A DNA stretch of 64,000 bases from Larkinella soli (GCF_003703975.1 NZ_QTJY01000024.1:19162-83161); one strand, 5' to 3'. Numbered from the stretch's first letter, positions 35,695 through 44,938 are shown. Numbers and translations: made by a program. The notes: generated by a model not told the origin, from the sequence alone.

Positions 35695-36576
35695 ATGCAG
35701 GATTCTTCAATTTCGAATACGCCCTTCAAACTCATCGAATGCCCGCGCGACGCCATGCAGGGCCTGCCGGACTTCATTCCGACCGATCTGAAAATCAGCT
35801 ATCTGAACGCCCTGCTGAAGGTCGGCTTCGATACGCTCGATTTCGGCAGCTTCGTTTCCCCGAAAGCTATCCCGCAGCTGCGGGATACGGCCGAGGTGCT
35901 GGCAGGGCTGGACCTTTCGGGTACGGCCACAAAGTTACTGGCTATTGTCGCAAATCGGCGCGGTGCGGAGCAGGCCGTTTCGTTTCCGGAAATCCGGTAC
36001 CTCGGTTTTCCGTTGTCCGTCTCGGAAACGTTCCAGCTGCGCAACACCAACAAAACCGTCACCGAAGCTTTTGCCGAGGTGGAAGCCATTCAGAATCTGT
36101 GCGTTCAGACCGGGCATCAGCTGGTGGTATACCTGTCCATGGGCTTCGGGAACCCGTATGGGGATCCGTACAGTCCGGAGGTGATCGGTGAATTTACCGA
36201 ACGGCTGGTGCGGGCGGGCGTCGGCATCGTCGCCCCTTCGGACACCGTCGGTTCTTCTTCTCCCGAGGGGATCGAAGCCCTGTTCAGCCACCTGATTCCG
36301 GCCTTTCCGTCGGTGGAGTTCGGCGCGCACCTGCACTCGACGCCCGACGCCGTGGCGGAAAAAGTCCGGGCAACCCTGCGGGCGGGCGTCCGGCGCATCG
36401 ACGGCGCTTTGCGCGGTTTCGGCGGCTGCCCCATGGCGAAAGACGAGCTGACGGGCAATCTGCCCACCGAACGGATCATCGCCCTGCTGGAAGACGAAGG
36501 CATCCGACCGGCCGTTGATGCGGCCCGGCTGGCCGAAGCGCTCCGGTTGTCGGCCGGGGTGTTCGGCGGCCGGTGA
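35695..36576 (+). CDS. Hydroxymethylglutaryl-CoA lyase family enzyme
   Basis: A 293-residue TIM-barrel enzyme of the HMG-CoA lyase family, which cleaves HMG-CoA to acetyl-CoA and acetoacetate in leucine breakdown. Signature segments are ECPRDAMQGLPDFIP at the N-terminus (the family usually has EVGPRDGLQ), HLHSTPD carrying metal ligands, and GFGGCPMAKDELTGN with the catalytic cysteine. The variant N-terminal motif is characteristic of the Bacteroidota branch. It is divergent from mutS2 and converges with the next gene. Confidence 0.88.
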   Translation: MQDSSISNTPFKLIECPRDAMQGLPDFIPTDLKISYLNALLKVGFDTLDFGSFVSPKAIPQLRDTAEVLAGLDLSGTATKLLAIVANRRGAEQAVSFPEIRYLGFPLSVSETFQLRNTNKTVTEAFAEVEAIQNLCVQTGHQLVVYLSMGFGNPYGDPYSPEVIGEFTERLVRAGVGIVAPSDTVGSSSPEGIEALFSHLIPAFPSVEFGAHLHSTPDAVAEKVRATLRAGVRRIDGALRGFGGCPMAKDELTGNLPTERIIALLEDEGIRPAVDAARLAEALRLSAGVFGGR

Positions 36577-36581
36577 GCCGG

Positions 36582-37106
36582 TTACATGAAGGTAGACGAA
36601 ACCTCCTCCTTGACGGCATTCAGGGCGTTGATGGTCGGCTGGGCGTTCTGCTGGATCACCTTGTCGAAGATTTTCTTGGACAGATCGATGGCCGGCGCTT
36701 CGGGGGCCAGTTCGGAGGCCGCTTCGTTGATCAGAGCCACCACCTCGTTCATGGCGTTCTGGACCTGGTTCCAGACCTGCTGGCTCATGTAAATCTGCTG
36801 CGTCACGTTATGATTATACTCCTCCCGGATCTCCCGCAGCAGGAGCTGCTGGAAGTCCAAAGTCGTCGGGGCCTCCCCGCTGAGCCGGAGCAGGAGGTTA
36901 TTCGGAGTAATTCTTTCCAGAAACAGGGCCATGCGCTCGTAGGCCTGTAAACGGAGGGGAATCATTTCATCCGTATATCGGTTCCGGTTTTCGGTCCGCT
37001 GTTTTTCGGTTTCCCTTTCCAGCATGAGCTTCACCGTCACATACATCCCATACAATACCAATCCCGCCGGAACAACCAGTTTGAGCAATTCAGCAAATAC
37101 ATCCAT
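36582..37106 (-). CDS. Conserved hypothetical protein with N-terminal membrane helix (DUF7935-like)
   Basis: A 174-residue protein. One hydrophobic helix near residues 5-28 (LLKLVVPAGLVLYGMYVTVKLML) is followed by a helical cytosolic domain with YTDEMIPLRLQAYERMALFLERI and EYNHNVTQQIYMSQQVW, likely coiled. This pattern matches a conserved Bacteroidota family of unknown function. It converges with the lyase gene 5 nt away and is divergent from the IscA-like gene. No partner is evident. Confidence 0.75.
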   Translation of the reverse strand: MDVFAELLKLVVPAGLVLYGMYVTVKLMLERETEKQRTENRNRYTDEMIPLRLQAYERMALFLERITPNNLLLRLSGEAPTTLDFQQLLLREIREEYNHNVTQQIYMSQQVWNQVQNAMNEVVALINEAASELAPEAPAIDLSKKIFDKVIQQNAQPTINALNAVKEEVSSTFM

Positions 37107-37201
37107 TGTTTATACGGAATTTTCCGGAGTTGGGACACAAAACCCTTTCAATCGTCTATTTATTTATGTTTTGCGGTTTTCAAACCAATCAGGACATAAA
37201 A

Positions 37202-37209
37202 TAAGTTTG
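37202..37209 (+). promoter_or_regulatory. Bacteroidota -7 promoter element before the IscA-like gene
   Basis: TAAGTTTG fits the TAnnTTTG consensus exactly, 36 nt before ATG 37245. The -33 region is only a T-run (37177-37180), so strength is uncertain. Confidence 0.45.
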
Positions 37210-37244
37210 TAAATTTCAGAGTGCAAACCGTTTTTTTGCCCAAT

Positions 37245-37565
37245 ATGTTCATCGATGCCATTGAGAACCCCGTCCGATTATCGTCCGAAGCCCGGGTTCA
37301 GATCACGGAGACGCTGCGGGCCAACAAAATACCGGACACCTACGGGCTACGGGTCGGAGTTCGGGGCGGTGGGTGCGGAACCTCCTGGCTGCTGGGGTTC
37401 GACCAGCCGGGGCCGTCCGACCAGATTTATGAAGTCGATCAGATTCGGATTATTATCGACCGGAAGCACTTACTGTATGTTCTTGGCGTAGAGGTCGGGT
37501 TCGAAAAAGGAGAAAACGGAAGCGGGTTTACCATCCGGAAAGAGGCAGAAAGGGCCATTGAATAG
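37245..37565 (+). CDS. IscA/HesB-like protein lacking the C-terminal CxC motif
   Basis: A 106-residue protein with the A-type carrier fold: IRLSxEA-like start, LRVGVRGGGCGTSWLLGF with the first conserved cysteine near residue 48, and IIIDRKHLLYVLGVEVGF. True IscA/SufA proteins end in CGCGxSF, which supplies two further cluster ligands; here the ending is NGSGFTIRKEAERAIE with no cysteine. It may bind cluster differently or have another role. GTG 37221 is an alternative start. The 1280-residue kinase gene begins 6 nt after its stop. Confidence 0.82.
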   Translation: MFIDAIENPVRLSSEARVQITETLRANKIPDTYGLRVGVRGGGCGTSWLLGFDQPGPSDQIYEVDQIRIIIDRKHLLYVLGVEVGFEKGENGSGFTIRKEAERAIE

Positions 37566-37571
37566 ATTCGT

Positions 37572-40500
37572 ATGTCGCAGAATATCCGTCGGAAAATTTG
37601 GCATGATTTTGGGGCTGAATCACCCGAAAGGAAGTCTGGCATTCAACGATTAAAGGTGGCTATACTCAATAAGCACATTTTTCTGATCCTGTCCGTCCTG
37701 GCACTGGCTCTGTCTTTGATCTTCAACACGGTCCTGGAACGCGGTGCCATCAGTGCGGCCGACGAGCAATATCTTCACGCTACGCAGAAACGCATCCGGC
37801 AGGAAGTCAGTCTGAGTGCCGAGGAGATGCAGTCCGTCGCTTCCCGTCTTCAGGATTCGACGGGTCTTTCCTTTGCCGGCCTGCGGCAGGAAACCAAATA
37901 CCCTTATTTTGTCTTTCAGAACCGGAAACTTCTCTTCTGGTCGGACCACCGGTTCATCCCCGAATATCCGAAGCTGCGGAGCATCATTTATCCAAAATTC
38001 ATCGCCTTTCAGCAGGGGGATTATATCGTTAACCGTCAGGTAGTTCTGAAGGGACGCGACTCATTGGAAGTGTTTTCGCTGGTGAACGTTCGCCGGCGCT
38101 ACCCGAATGAAAACAGCTACCTGCGTTCCGGCTATAACCCGGAACTGTTTTCCATCGATCCGGTAAGAATCACTACCGAGAAGGAGAGCATCTACCGCAG
38201 TATGTACGACAGTACGCCGGTTTTTCTCTTCTCGGTCGTCCCTCCGCAGATGGAGGTCTACCAGAACCAGAACTCGACCGTCAACACGGTCATTCTGGTA
38301 ATGCTCTCGGTATTTTTCATGGGGCTGTACCTGATCCGGCGCACGCTGAACCTGCGACGGAGCCGCCATTACGGGGCGGGCCTGCTTATCCTGGGTCTTT
38401 ACCTGGTCGTTCTGCGGGTGGTCATGCTGTACTTCGGATTTCCCTTCCTGTTCCTCGATTCCGACCTGTTCAATCCGAAATTCTTCGGTTCCTCGGTGGT
38501 GGCCCCCTCGATGGGCGACCATCTGCTGAACTGCGTCTTTCTGGCTCTTCTGGCGCTGTATCTGGCCAATACGTACTACCGGACCCGGTCGTATTACTGG
38601 CTGCTTCGTCAGTCGGACGGGCTCAAGACGCTGGCGTCGGTCGTGGCGGTCTTTTTCAGTTACTGGGTCTTCTTTTTCTGTTTCTCCGAACTTGACAGCG
38701 TGTATGAAAAGTCGGGGTTCACGCTCGACATCACGCTGAGTATCTCGTTTTTCAACCTGAAAATCGGGAGCCTTCTGATTTTTATTGCGATCTCGACGAT
38801 CTACTTTCTGCTTCTGCACGTCCTGAGCAGCCTGTTCATCCGGCTGAACGTAACGCTGCGGAAGGGCCTGGTCTGGTTCGCTCTCGGTTCCGGTCTGGCG
38901 GCTATGGCGTTCTTTCTGAGCCAGACCCCGATGCCATGGATTCTGGCGATCAACGGGCTGTATTTCCTCGTGCTGTACGTGAGCCGCTTTCCCCGGATGC
39001 TCTATTCCTTCCGCTACAAAACCACGACGTATCTCTTTACGGCCGCTCTGGTGTGCGCCATCATGGGTACGTACGTCATCTATACGCAGGAGCTGAAGAA
39101 AGATCTGGTCAACAAGCGGGAGTTCGGCAAGCAGTTGCTGGTCGAAAACGATGCCTACGGGGAGTTCCTGCTCAATAAATCCCATGTCTCCATCGCCCAG
39201 GACTCGGCCATCCACCGCACCCTGGTGAGCGACACCCTGCTGGTGAACGACCGCATCCGGCAGCGGATCATGAATGTTCACCTCGACAGCTATTTTGAAC
39301 GGTATACCATCGACGCGCTGGCTTTCGATGCCTCGAACCGGCCCCTGGACAGCGCCCAATCCGAGCAAAACTACGGCTATTATCTGGATCGTTTCCGGCA
39401 GGAGCGGTACAAAACCCAGTATCCGGGCATTTACTTCATCAACGAAGCGGGCAATAATTTCCTGAAGCAGTATATCCAGTTTCTGGAAATCCGGGAGGGC
39501 GGGCGACTCGTGGGTCACATCGTGCTTGACCTGAAACTCCACAACGAGTGGCCCCGCAACCTGTATCCCGAACTGCTTTCGGACAAGAAGTTCATTCAGG
39601 CCCCCGAAACGTACGAATACAGCTATGCCATTTATAACCCCCGCTACAAACACCTGTCCAGCAGCGGGATCTACAATTACGAGCGGAAGTTTCCGAAAGG
39701 GAATCTGGACAACCCGGCCCTGTATGAAGAGGGCCTCTCCCTCAAATCCTACAAACACGTAGGGCTGCGGTCGGAAAACGGTCGGGTGGTCGTCATGTCT
39801 TCGAAGGATTATTCCATCCGGAGTCTTTTCGCCAACTTCTCCTTCCTCTACATGGTCTTGGTGCTTTACGTGCTGGTTCTGGTCCTCGTTTACGCTCTCC
39901 GGTACGGGCTTTCCCGGTTCCGGATCAATTATTCCACCAAAACCCAACTGTTTCTGAACGCGGCCTTCTTCCTGCCGCTGGTGCTGGTGGTGGCCATCAC
40001 GTTCGGGGTGATCAGTTCCAATTATGAAAGCAATCAGGAGACGGCCTATCTGAACGACGTCAAGAACACCAGTTCGAATTTCATCTCCTACTGGGAAGGG
40101 TATCTCCGGGGAAATACGAGCAAGGAGTTTCTGGAAGAGGAATTGCGGAAAATCGTCCGGAACGATCAAATCGACATCAATCTTTTCGACAATCAGGGGC
40201 GGCTGGTCTGCTCCACCCATCCGCTGCTGTATGAGAGCGGCCAGTTGTCGAAACGTCTGAACCCCAACGCCTACATCCACCTGATCGAGGACAAGGAGAG
40301 CCAGATTCTGCTGGCCGAATCGCTGGGTACGCGCCAGTACAGCACGGCTTATGCAAGCATGAAGTCCTTCAACGGCCGGCTCCTGGGCATCATGAGCATT
40401 TCCCACTTCAATGCGGAGCCCGAACTGGAACGACAGATGATCGACGTCGTCTCGACGGCCCTGTGCGTATTTACCGGGCTGTTTCTGGTATTCCTGTTCG

Positions 40501-41414
40501 TGTCCTACTGGGCCGCCACCAGCCTGACCAAGCCGCTGAAGATCGTCACTCAGAAGATCCGGAAAACCAACCTCGACCGGTTCAACGAACCCCTGGAGTG
40601 GAAATCCGACGATGAGATCGGGGTGCTGATCGGTGAATACAACAAAATGCTGGTCAAGCTGGAAGAGAAGAAACAGGCCCTTTCGCAGAGCGAGAAACAG
40701 TCGGCCTGGCGGGAGATGGCCAAGCAGGTGGCCCACGAAATCAAGAACCCGCTTACGCCGATGAAACTGACCCTTCAGCACCTGCAGCGGACCCTGCAAT
40801 CGGACAACCCGAATGCCCGGAAGCTGATCATGCGGACGCTCGAAAATCTGCTCGACCAGATCGACGACCTGAGCGATATCGCCACCTCGTTCTCGGATTT
40901 CGCCAAGATGCCGCTTCCGAAAAACGAACTGTTCGAGATTTCATCGGTCATCAACAAAGCCGCCGACCTGTACGCCGACGACGGAAAGATTACGCTCATC
41001 CGGGATATTTCGCCATACCCGGTCATGGTCATGGGCGACCGCCAGCTGATCGGCCGGATTCTGACCAACCTGATTATCAATAGCGTGCAGTCCGTGCCGC
41101 CCGACCGCAAGCCGGTCATCCGGCTTCGGCTGATCCCGAACGAGGAATACATCAATATCGAGATCAGCGACAACGGCATCGGGATTCCGGAGGCTATCCG
41201 GAACAAAGTGTTCCTGCCGAATTTCAGTACGAAGCAGGGCGGGTCGGGGCTGGGTCTGGCCATCGCCAAGCGGGGGATCGAACACGCCGGCGGCAGCATC
41301 TGGTTCGAAACCGAAACCGGAGAAGGCACCACCTTCTTCATCTCGCTGCCCCACGTGCAGACCATCGGGATGGGAAGCGGCCTGAAGGTGAAAGGGCTGA
41401 GGCAGAACGTCTGA
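37572..41414 (+). CDS. Large multi-span NtrY-like sensor histidine kinase
   Basis: A 1280-residue membrane kinase. Transmembrane helix near residue 35, a first periplasmic domain, then about eight helices (240-500). A second periplasmic part and another helix pair (near 760 and 960) follow, then HAMP. HisKA has His1055 in [23 protein letters not shown] and HATPase has DNGIGIPE and GSGLGLAIAKRGIE. The HisKA core resembles NtrY. No response regulator is adjacent. It sits in an apparent operon with the IscA-like gene and ends at a strong terminator. Confidence 0.9.
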   Translation: MSQNIRRKIWHDFGAESPERKSGIQRLKVAILNKHIFLILSVLALALSLIFNTVLERGAISAADEQYLHATQKRIRQEVSLSAEEMQSVASRLQDSTGLSFAGLRQETKYPYFVFQNRKLLFWSDHRFIPEYPKLRSIIYPKFIAFQQGDYIVNRQVVLKGRDSLEVFSLVNVRRRYPNENSYLRSGYNPELFSIDPVRITTEKESIYRSMYDSTPVFLFSVVPPQMEVYQNQNSTVNTVILVMLSVFFMGLYLIRRTLNLRRSRHYGAGLLILGLYLVVLRVVMLYFGFPFLFLDSDLFNPKFFGSSVVAPSMGDHLLNCVFLALLALYLANTYYRTRSYYWLLRQSDGLKTLASVVAVFFSYWVFFFCFSELDSVYEKSGFTLDITLSISFFNLKIGSLLIFIAISTIYFLLLHVLSSLFIRLNVTLRKGLVWFALGSGLAAMAFFLSQTPMPWILAINGLYFLVLYVSRFPRMLYSFRYKTTTYLFTAALVCAIMGTYVIYTQELKKDLVNKREFGKQLLVENDAYGEFLLNKSHVSIAQDSAIHRTLVSDTLLVNDRIRQRIMNVHLDSYFERYTIDALAFDASNRPLDSAQSEQNYGYYLDRFRQERYKTQYPGIYFINEAGNNFLKQYIQFLEIREGGRLVGHIVLDLKLHNEWPRNLYPELLSDKKFIQAPETYEYSYAIYNPRYKHLSSSGIYNYERKFPKGNLDNPALYEEGLSLKSYKHVGLRSENGRVVVMSSKDYSIRSLFANFSFLYMVLVLYVLVLVLVYALRYGLSRFRINYSTKTQLFLNAAFFLPLVLVVAITFGVISSNYESNQETAYLNDVKNTSSNFISYWEGYLRGNTSKEFLEEELRKIVRNDQIDINLFDNQGRLVCSTHPLLYESGQLSKRLNPNAYIHLIEDKESQILLAESLGTRQYSTAYASMKSFNGRLLGIMSISHFNAEPELERQMIDVVSTALCVFTGLFLVFLFVSYWAATSLTKPLKIVTQKIRKTNLDRFNEPLEWKSDDEIGVLIGEYNKMLVKLEEKKQALSQSEKQSAWREMAKQVAHEIKNPLTPMKLTLQHLQRTLQSDNPNARKLIMRTLENLLDQIDDLSDIATSFSDFAKMPLPKNELFEISSVINKAADLYADDGKITLIRDISPYPVMVMGDRQLIGRILTNLIINSVQSVPPDRKPVIRLRLIPNEEYINIEISDNGIGIPEAIRNKVFLPNFSTKQGGSGLGLAIAKRGIEHAGGSIWFETETGEGTTFFISLPHVQTIGMGSGLKVKGLRQNV

Positions 41415-41430
41415 ACCTTCCGAAAAAAGA

Positions 41431-41460
41431 AAAAGGGCCGACCGGCCCTTTTTCTTTTTT
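41431..41460. terminator. Bidirectional terminator after the large kinase gene
   Basis: AAAAAGGGCC (41431-41440) pairs with GGCCCTTTTT (41445-41454), followed by CTTTTTT. It separates the convergent kinase and HNH genes. Confidence 0.9.
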
Positions 41461-41472
41461 CGGAACAGGAAA

Positions 41473-42048
41473 TCAATCGCCATCCTCCTCAATGGTGACG
41501 TGTTTCCAGTTTTCCCCCGAACGGATGCGGTTGAGCTGCGTGTGCGTGATGCCGAACTGTTTGGCAATCATCTTCAGACGGTTCTTGTCGTTTTTCAAAA
41601 GCTTCTTGATCATCTTCACCTTCGACTCCGTGAGCTTGTAATTTCGGGTCCGGCGCGGAATCTCCCGGTTTTTGAGGTTCGGGTTCTCCCGGTTGTGGTC
41701 AATCATTTCCTCTTTCGTGACCCATTTCAGGTTCTGAAAATGATTGTTCTTCTTGTCGTGATCAAGATGAATGACGAAGGTCTGTTCGGTGGTTTCCCGG
41801 TGTACGAACAGTTCGGCTACGAGTTTGTGGAGGTAGCGGTTGATCGTCTTGCCGGAAGTGCGAATGTTGAGAGAGCGATAGCCCTGAATCACAGAGCCTT
41901 TGATCAGGGTCCCCTCTTTCGGGTCGGTCTGGAAGCTTTTCAGCCGCCCGTAGTTGGATACGTCATAACGAGGTGGGTTTTCAACGCCGTCGAACCTGAT
42001 CGTTACCCATTTTTCGTTCCAAAAGTTACTGTTTCGTTTTTCAGTCAT
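41473..42048 (-). CDS. NUMOD4-HNH endonuclease-like protein with C-terminal helix-turn-helix
   Basis: A 191-residue protein in three parts. The N-terminal NUMOD4 domain has WVTIRFDGVENPPRYDVSNYGRLKS. The HNH nuclease region has FVIHLDHDKKNNHFQNLKWVT with the metal-binding His and Asn. The C-terminal helix-turn-helix has LKMIAKQFGITHTQLNRIRSG. This is the layout of free-standing homing endonucleases of phages and mobile introns. Lysine- and asparagine-rich codon use and the AT-rich upstream region differ from the neighbours, suggesting horizontal origin. No intron or interrupted gene is seen. Confidence 0.82.
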   Translation of the reverse strand: MTEKRNSNFWNEKWVTIRFDGVENPPRYDVSNYGRLKSFQTDPKEGTLIKGSVIQGYRSLNIRTSGKTINRYLHKLVAELFVHRETTEQTFVIHLDHDKKNNHFQNLKWVTKEEMIDHNRENPNLKNREIPRRTRNYKLTESKVKMIKKLLKNDKNRLKMIAKQFGITHTQLNRIRSGENWKHVTIEEDGD

Positions 42049-42415
42049 GGCTCAGGGTGCGATTGGAGATACACACATTTGACAGCATATTTTGTTTAAC
42101 TTTAGTATAACAAGATTTAAACAAAAATGTTCGCAGTCCAACTATTTTTCTCTGATTATCAGCAGAAAAGCGGGGTAGGGGATTTTTGCTTTCATTTTAC
42201 CTGCCAGAAGATTTTTAAAATTAAGCGTTTTTGTTCATTTCTGTTTAAACAGAATAGTTACTTTTTTTTAAAAGACGGTAAACGGTTGGCTGAACCGGAA
42301 ACCGTTGGGCTATGTTACCAAACCAAATGATCCGGACTTTGTTAAATCTCGTGGAAAGTGCAGGAAATGATCCGAATCGATCCCCCGATTCGGGTCCGGC
42401 ACTGGAAATCTGCGT
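42049..42415. other. AT-rich intergenic region, nothing recognised
   Basis: A 367-bp stretch markedly richer in A and T than the rest of the window, with long T runs. Short open frames here lack credible composition. It holds the start region of the divergent HNH and CoA-binding genes; no terminator or repeat was recognised. Confidence 0.6.
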
Positions 42416-42778
42416 ATGAAAAGGAAAACACTGGTCATCGGAGCATCGGAAAACCCGGACCGCTATTCGAATAAGGCCGCCAACCGGCTGCTGCAACAAG
42501 GACACGAGATCGAATTACTGGGACTGCGGCAGGGCGCCATTCGCGGGAATCCCATCCAAACCGGTCAGCCCGAACTCAAAGATATCGATACGATTACGCT
42601 CTACCTCTCGCCCAGAAACCAGGTGGTTCACTACGAGTACATCAAGAAACTGAAACCCCGGCGCGTCATTTTCAACCCGGGAACGGAGAACCCTGCCTTT
42701 GAACGGGAACTCCGGCAGCAGGGGATCGAACCGATCGAAGCCTGCACGCTGGTCATGCTCGCCATCGGCCAGTACTGA
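42416..42778 (+). CDS. CoA-binding (YccU-like) protein
   Basis: A 120-residue single Rossmann domain of the CoA_binding_2 family: LVIGASENPDRYSNKAANRLLQQGHEI near the start, LYLSPRNQVVHYEYIKKLKP, and IFNPGTENPAFERELRQQGIEPIEACTLVML at the end. Members resemble the N-terminal half of succinyl-CoA synthetase alpha subunit and are widespread, but their function is not settled. The gene is followed by a bidirectional terminator and stands alone. Confidence 0.86.
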   Translation: MKRKTLVIGASENPDRYSNKAANRLLQQGHEIELLGLRQGAIRGNPIQTGQPELKDIDTITLYLSPRNQVVHYEYIKKLKPRRVIFNPGTENPAFERELRQQGIEPIEACTLVMLAIGQY

Positions 42779-42790
42779 AGGGAAACAGAA

Positions 42791-42820
42791 AAAGCCGCCG
42801 GGGCACCTGCCGGCGGCTTT
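42791..42820. terminator. Bidirectional terminator between CoA-binding and fabH-like genes
   Basis: AAAGCCGCCGG (42791-42801) pairs with 42810-42820 around an 8-nt loop, with T and A runs outside. Confidence 0.88.
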
Positions 42821-42832
42821 TCCTGTTTCCGA

Positions 42833-43834
42833 CTACCAGCGGATGAGCGCGGAGGCCCAGGTAAACCCGCTGCCGAAAGCCGCCATACAGACCAGGTCGC
42901 CGGGTTTGACCCGGCCCTGCTCCCAGGCTTCGGTGAGGGCGATCGGGATAGAGGCCGCCGTCGTGTTGCCGTACTTCTGGATATTATTGGCTACCCGGTC
43001 TTCGGGCAGGTTCAGCTGCTGCCGCACATACTCCGAAATGCGGATATTGGCCTGGTGCGGGACCAGCAGGGCGATGTCTTCCGGCCGCAGACCATTGGCC
43101 TCCAGCGCTTCGCCGATCACCTCGGAAAACCGCACCACCGCGTGTTTGAATACCGCATTGCCGTTCATAATCACGTCGAAGCCGCCCTCGTCCACCATTT
43201 CCTTCGTGGCCGAACGTCCGGGCCGGCTGCTGCCGGGGTCCCGCACGTAGAGGTCCTCTGCATAGCGGCCGTCGGCGTGGAGGTGGGTCGAGAGGATACG
43301 GTGCTCCGGGTCTTCGGTGGCCTGAAGGACGGCTGCGCCGGCTCCGTCGCCGAAAATGACCGCTACACCCCGCCCCTCGTTGCTTTTGTTGATCCAGCTC
43401 GACTGAATCTCCGACCCGACCACCAGAATGGTTTTGTACATTCCGGTTTTGATGAACTGGTCGGCGATGGAGAGGGCATAGACGAACCCGGAGCACTGGT
43501 CGCGGATGTCGATCACCCCGATGCCTTCGAGACCGAGTTCACGCTGCATCAGAAAGCCGGAGCCGGGGAAGAAGTAGTCCGGGGTGATGGTCGCGTAAAC
43601 GATCAGTTCGACGTCCCGCGCCTGCAGACCGGCCCGTTCGAGGGCCATCCGGGAGGCCGCAGCGGCCATGCCGGCGTTGGTGTCCTTGCCGTAGGTAAAA
43701 TACCGCCTTTCCCGAATCCCGGTCCGCTCCCGGATCCATTCGTCGGAAGTATCCATGAACTGCGTCAGATCCTGGTTCGTGACGACGTTCTCCGGAACGT
43801 AAAACCCAAGCCCGGTAATTTTCGAATACGTCAT
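42833..43834 (-). CDS. 3-oxoacyl-ACP synthase III family (FabH-like)
   Basis: A 333-residue ketosynthase III with the full Cys-His-Asn triad: Cys in RDQCSGFVYAL near residue 113, His in VPHQANIRI near 260, and Asn in YGNTTAAS near 290. FabH starts fatty-acid synthesis by condensing acetyl-CoA with malonyl-ACP. The RYF and PGSGF segments resemble a sub-branch of FabH-like proteins, so a secondary-metabolite or alternative-primer role is possible. It is the last gene of a minus-strand run after purS, 18 nt away. Confidence 0.87.
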   Translation of the reverse strand: MTYSKITGLGFYVPENVVTNQDLTQFMDTSDEWIRERTGIRERRYFTYGKDTNAGMAAAASRMALERAGLQARDVELIVYATITPDYFFPGSGFLMQRELGLEGIGVIDIRDQCSGFVYALSIADQFIKTGMYKTILVVGSEIQSSWINKSNEGRGVAVIFGDGAGAAVLQATEDPEHRILSTHLHADGRYAEDLYVRDPGSSRPGRSATKEMVDEGGFDVIMNGNAVFKHAVVRFSEVIGEALEANGLRPEDIALLVPHQANIRISEYVRQQLNLPEDRVANNIQKYGNTTAASIPIALTEAWEQGRVKPGDLVCMAAFGSGFTWASALIRW

Positions 43835-43852
43835 GGGCGGAGGAAATGAGGG

Positions 43853-44110
43853 TCAGGATTGCTGCGCCTGAAGTGTAAACGTAAACTCCTCCATGATCAG
43901 GTTGGCGAGCAGCCGGCGGCAGGCCGTATCGACGATCTCCTTCGCTTTGTCTTCCGTTTCCGCTTCCACTTCCAGGCGGATGTGTTTGCCGATGCGCACA
44001 TCCCCGACCGAGTCGATGTGGAGGTTGTGCAGTCCTAATTTTACGGCTTTGCCCTGCGGGTCGAGAATTTCTTTCTGGGGCATGACGTCGATTTCTGCGA
44101 TGTATTTCAT
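43853..44110 (-). CDS. purS: PurS, small subunit of phosphoribosylformylglycinamidine synthase
   Basis: An 85-residue protein with the PurS core: MKYIAEIDVMPQKEILDPQGKAV at the start, VGDVRIGKHIRLEV, and a C-terminal helix with CRRLLANLIMEEF. PurS joins PurL and PurQ in the fourth step of purine synthesis; neither partner is in this window. The frame extends upstream to 44155, but ATG 44110 gives the family length of about 84 residues. It follows pssA by 41 nt. Confidence 0.87.
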   Translation of the reverse strand: MKYIAEIDVMPQKEILDPQGKAVKLGLHNLHIDSVGDVRIGKHIRLEVEAETEDKAKEIVDTACRRLLANLIMEEFTFTLQAQQS

Positions 44111-44151
44111 GATAGCGTTCGTGGACACCCGCCCAGCCGGCGGGCTGCCTT

Positions 44152-44925
44152 TCATTTAGTAAAAACGGAAAGAATGATATAAAGAAAGATCACCAGCGGT
44201 ACGGCTGCGAACTGCAAAAATAGCAACAGAATGGCGGATGCCGCCAGAAAAAGATATTTAATCCGGTTCTCGGCCCAGCCGAAGGATTTGAACTTCAGGG
44301 CGAACAGAGGCAGTTCGGAAACCATCAGGCCCGACATGATGACGCAATAGGCCATCAGAACGTAGGGGTGAAGAATTAGCCTGGCATACTGCGGCTGCGT
44401 CACCAGAATCAGCGGCAGGGCCGCCACCACCAGCGCGTTGGCCGGGGTCGGGACGCCGATGAACGAGTCGCTCTGGCGGGTGTCGATGTTGAATTTCGCC
44501 AGCCGGAGGATCGAAAATACCGCGATGATCAGCGCCACATACTCGTAGGTGGGCTGGTAGGTCGCCGAGAAGAGGTCGTGCTGGTTATTGGTGGAAACGT
44601 ACCGGTAAATGATTGACTGTCCGATCAGGTGATACAGGATAAAGGCCGGCAGAACCCCGAACGTCACGCCGTCGGCGAGCGAATCCAGTTCCTTTCCGAT
44701 CGGCGACTGCACCTTCAGCAGCCGGGCCACGAAGCCGTCGAGGAAATCCAGGACGGCCGCGATCAGGATGAAGTAGGAGGGCCAGACCGGAATGTGCAGG
44801 TTGCCGAAGGGAATCGGCGCGGTGACCCGGCCGGGCGTCTGGAACAGAAACAGGATACCCAGACAGCCGCAGAGCAGGTTGCCGCAGGTCATGGCGTTGG
44901 GCAGGTGGCGGAGCAGGCCGTTCAT
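44152..44925 (-). CDS. pssA: CDP-diacylglycerol-serine O-phosphatidyltransferase
   Basis: A 257-residue membrane enzyme with the CDP-alcohol phosphotransferase motif DGFVARLL-x6-GKELDSLAD near residue 65 and about seven membrane helices. It makes phosphatidylserine, the precursor of phosphatidylethanolamine. The open frame continues upstream to 45123 across the MBL gene, but ATG 44925 begins the conserved MNGLLRHLPNAMTCGNLLCG segment, so the longer form is rejected. The upstream MBL gene ends 13 nt away, indicating a shared transcript. Confidence 0.93.
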   Translation of the reverse strand: MNGLLRHLPNAMTCGNLLCGCLGILFLFQTPGRVTAPIPFGNLHIPVWPSYFILIAAVLDFLDGFVARLLKVQSPIGKELDSLADGVTFGVLPAFILYHLIGQSIIYRYVSTNNQHDLFSATYQPTYEYVALIIAVFSILRLAKFNIDTRQSDSFIGVPTPANALVVAALPLILVTQPQYARLILHPYVLMAYCVIMSGLMVSELPLFALKFKSFGWAENRIKYLFLAASAILLLFLQFAAVPLVIFLYIILSVFTK

Positions 44926-44938
44926 AGAAAATCCGGGA

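Noticed and set aside
38061..40799. 912-residue open frame antisense to the large kinase
   Set aside because: Composition is typical of a reverse-complement shadow (Gln, His, Val and Glu rich), while the plus strand encodes a complete kinase.
42127..42330. 67-residue Phe/Lys-rich open frame in the AT-rich gap
   Set aside because: Low-complexity AT-driven composition, no family, no plausible promoter.
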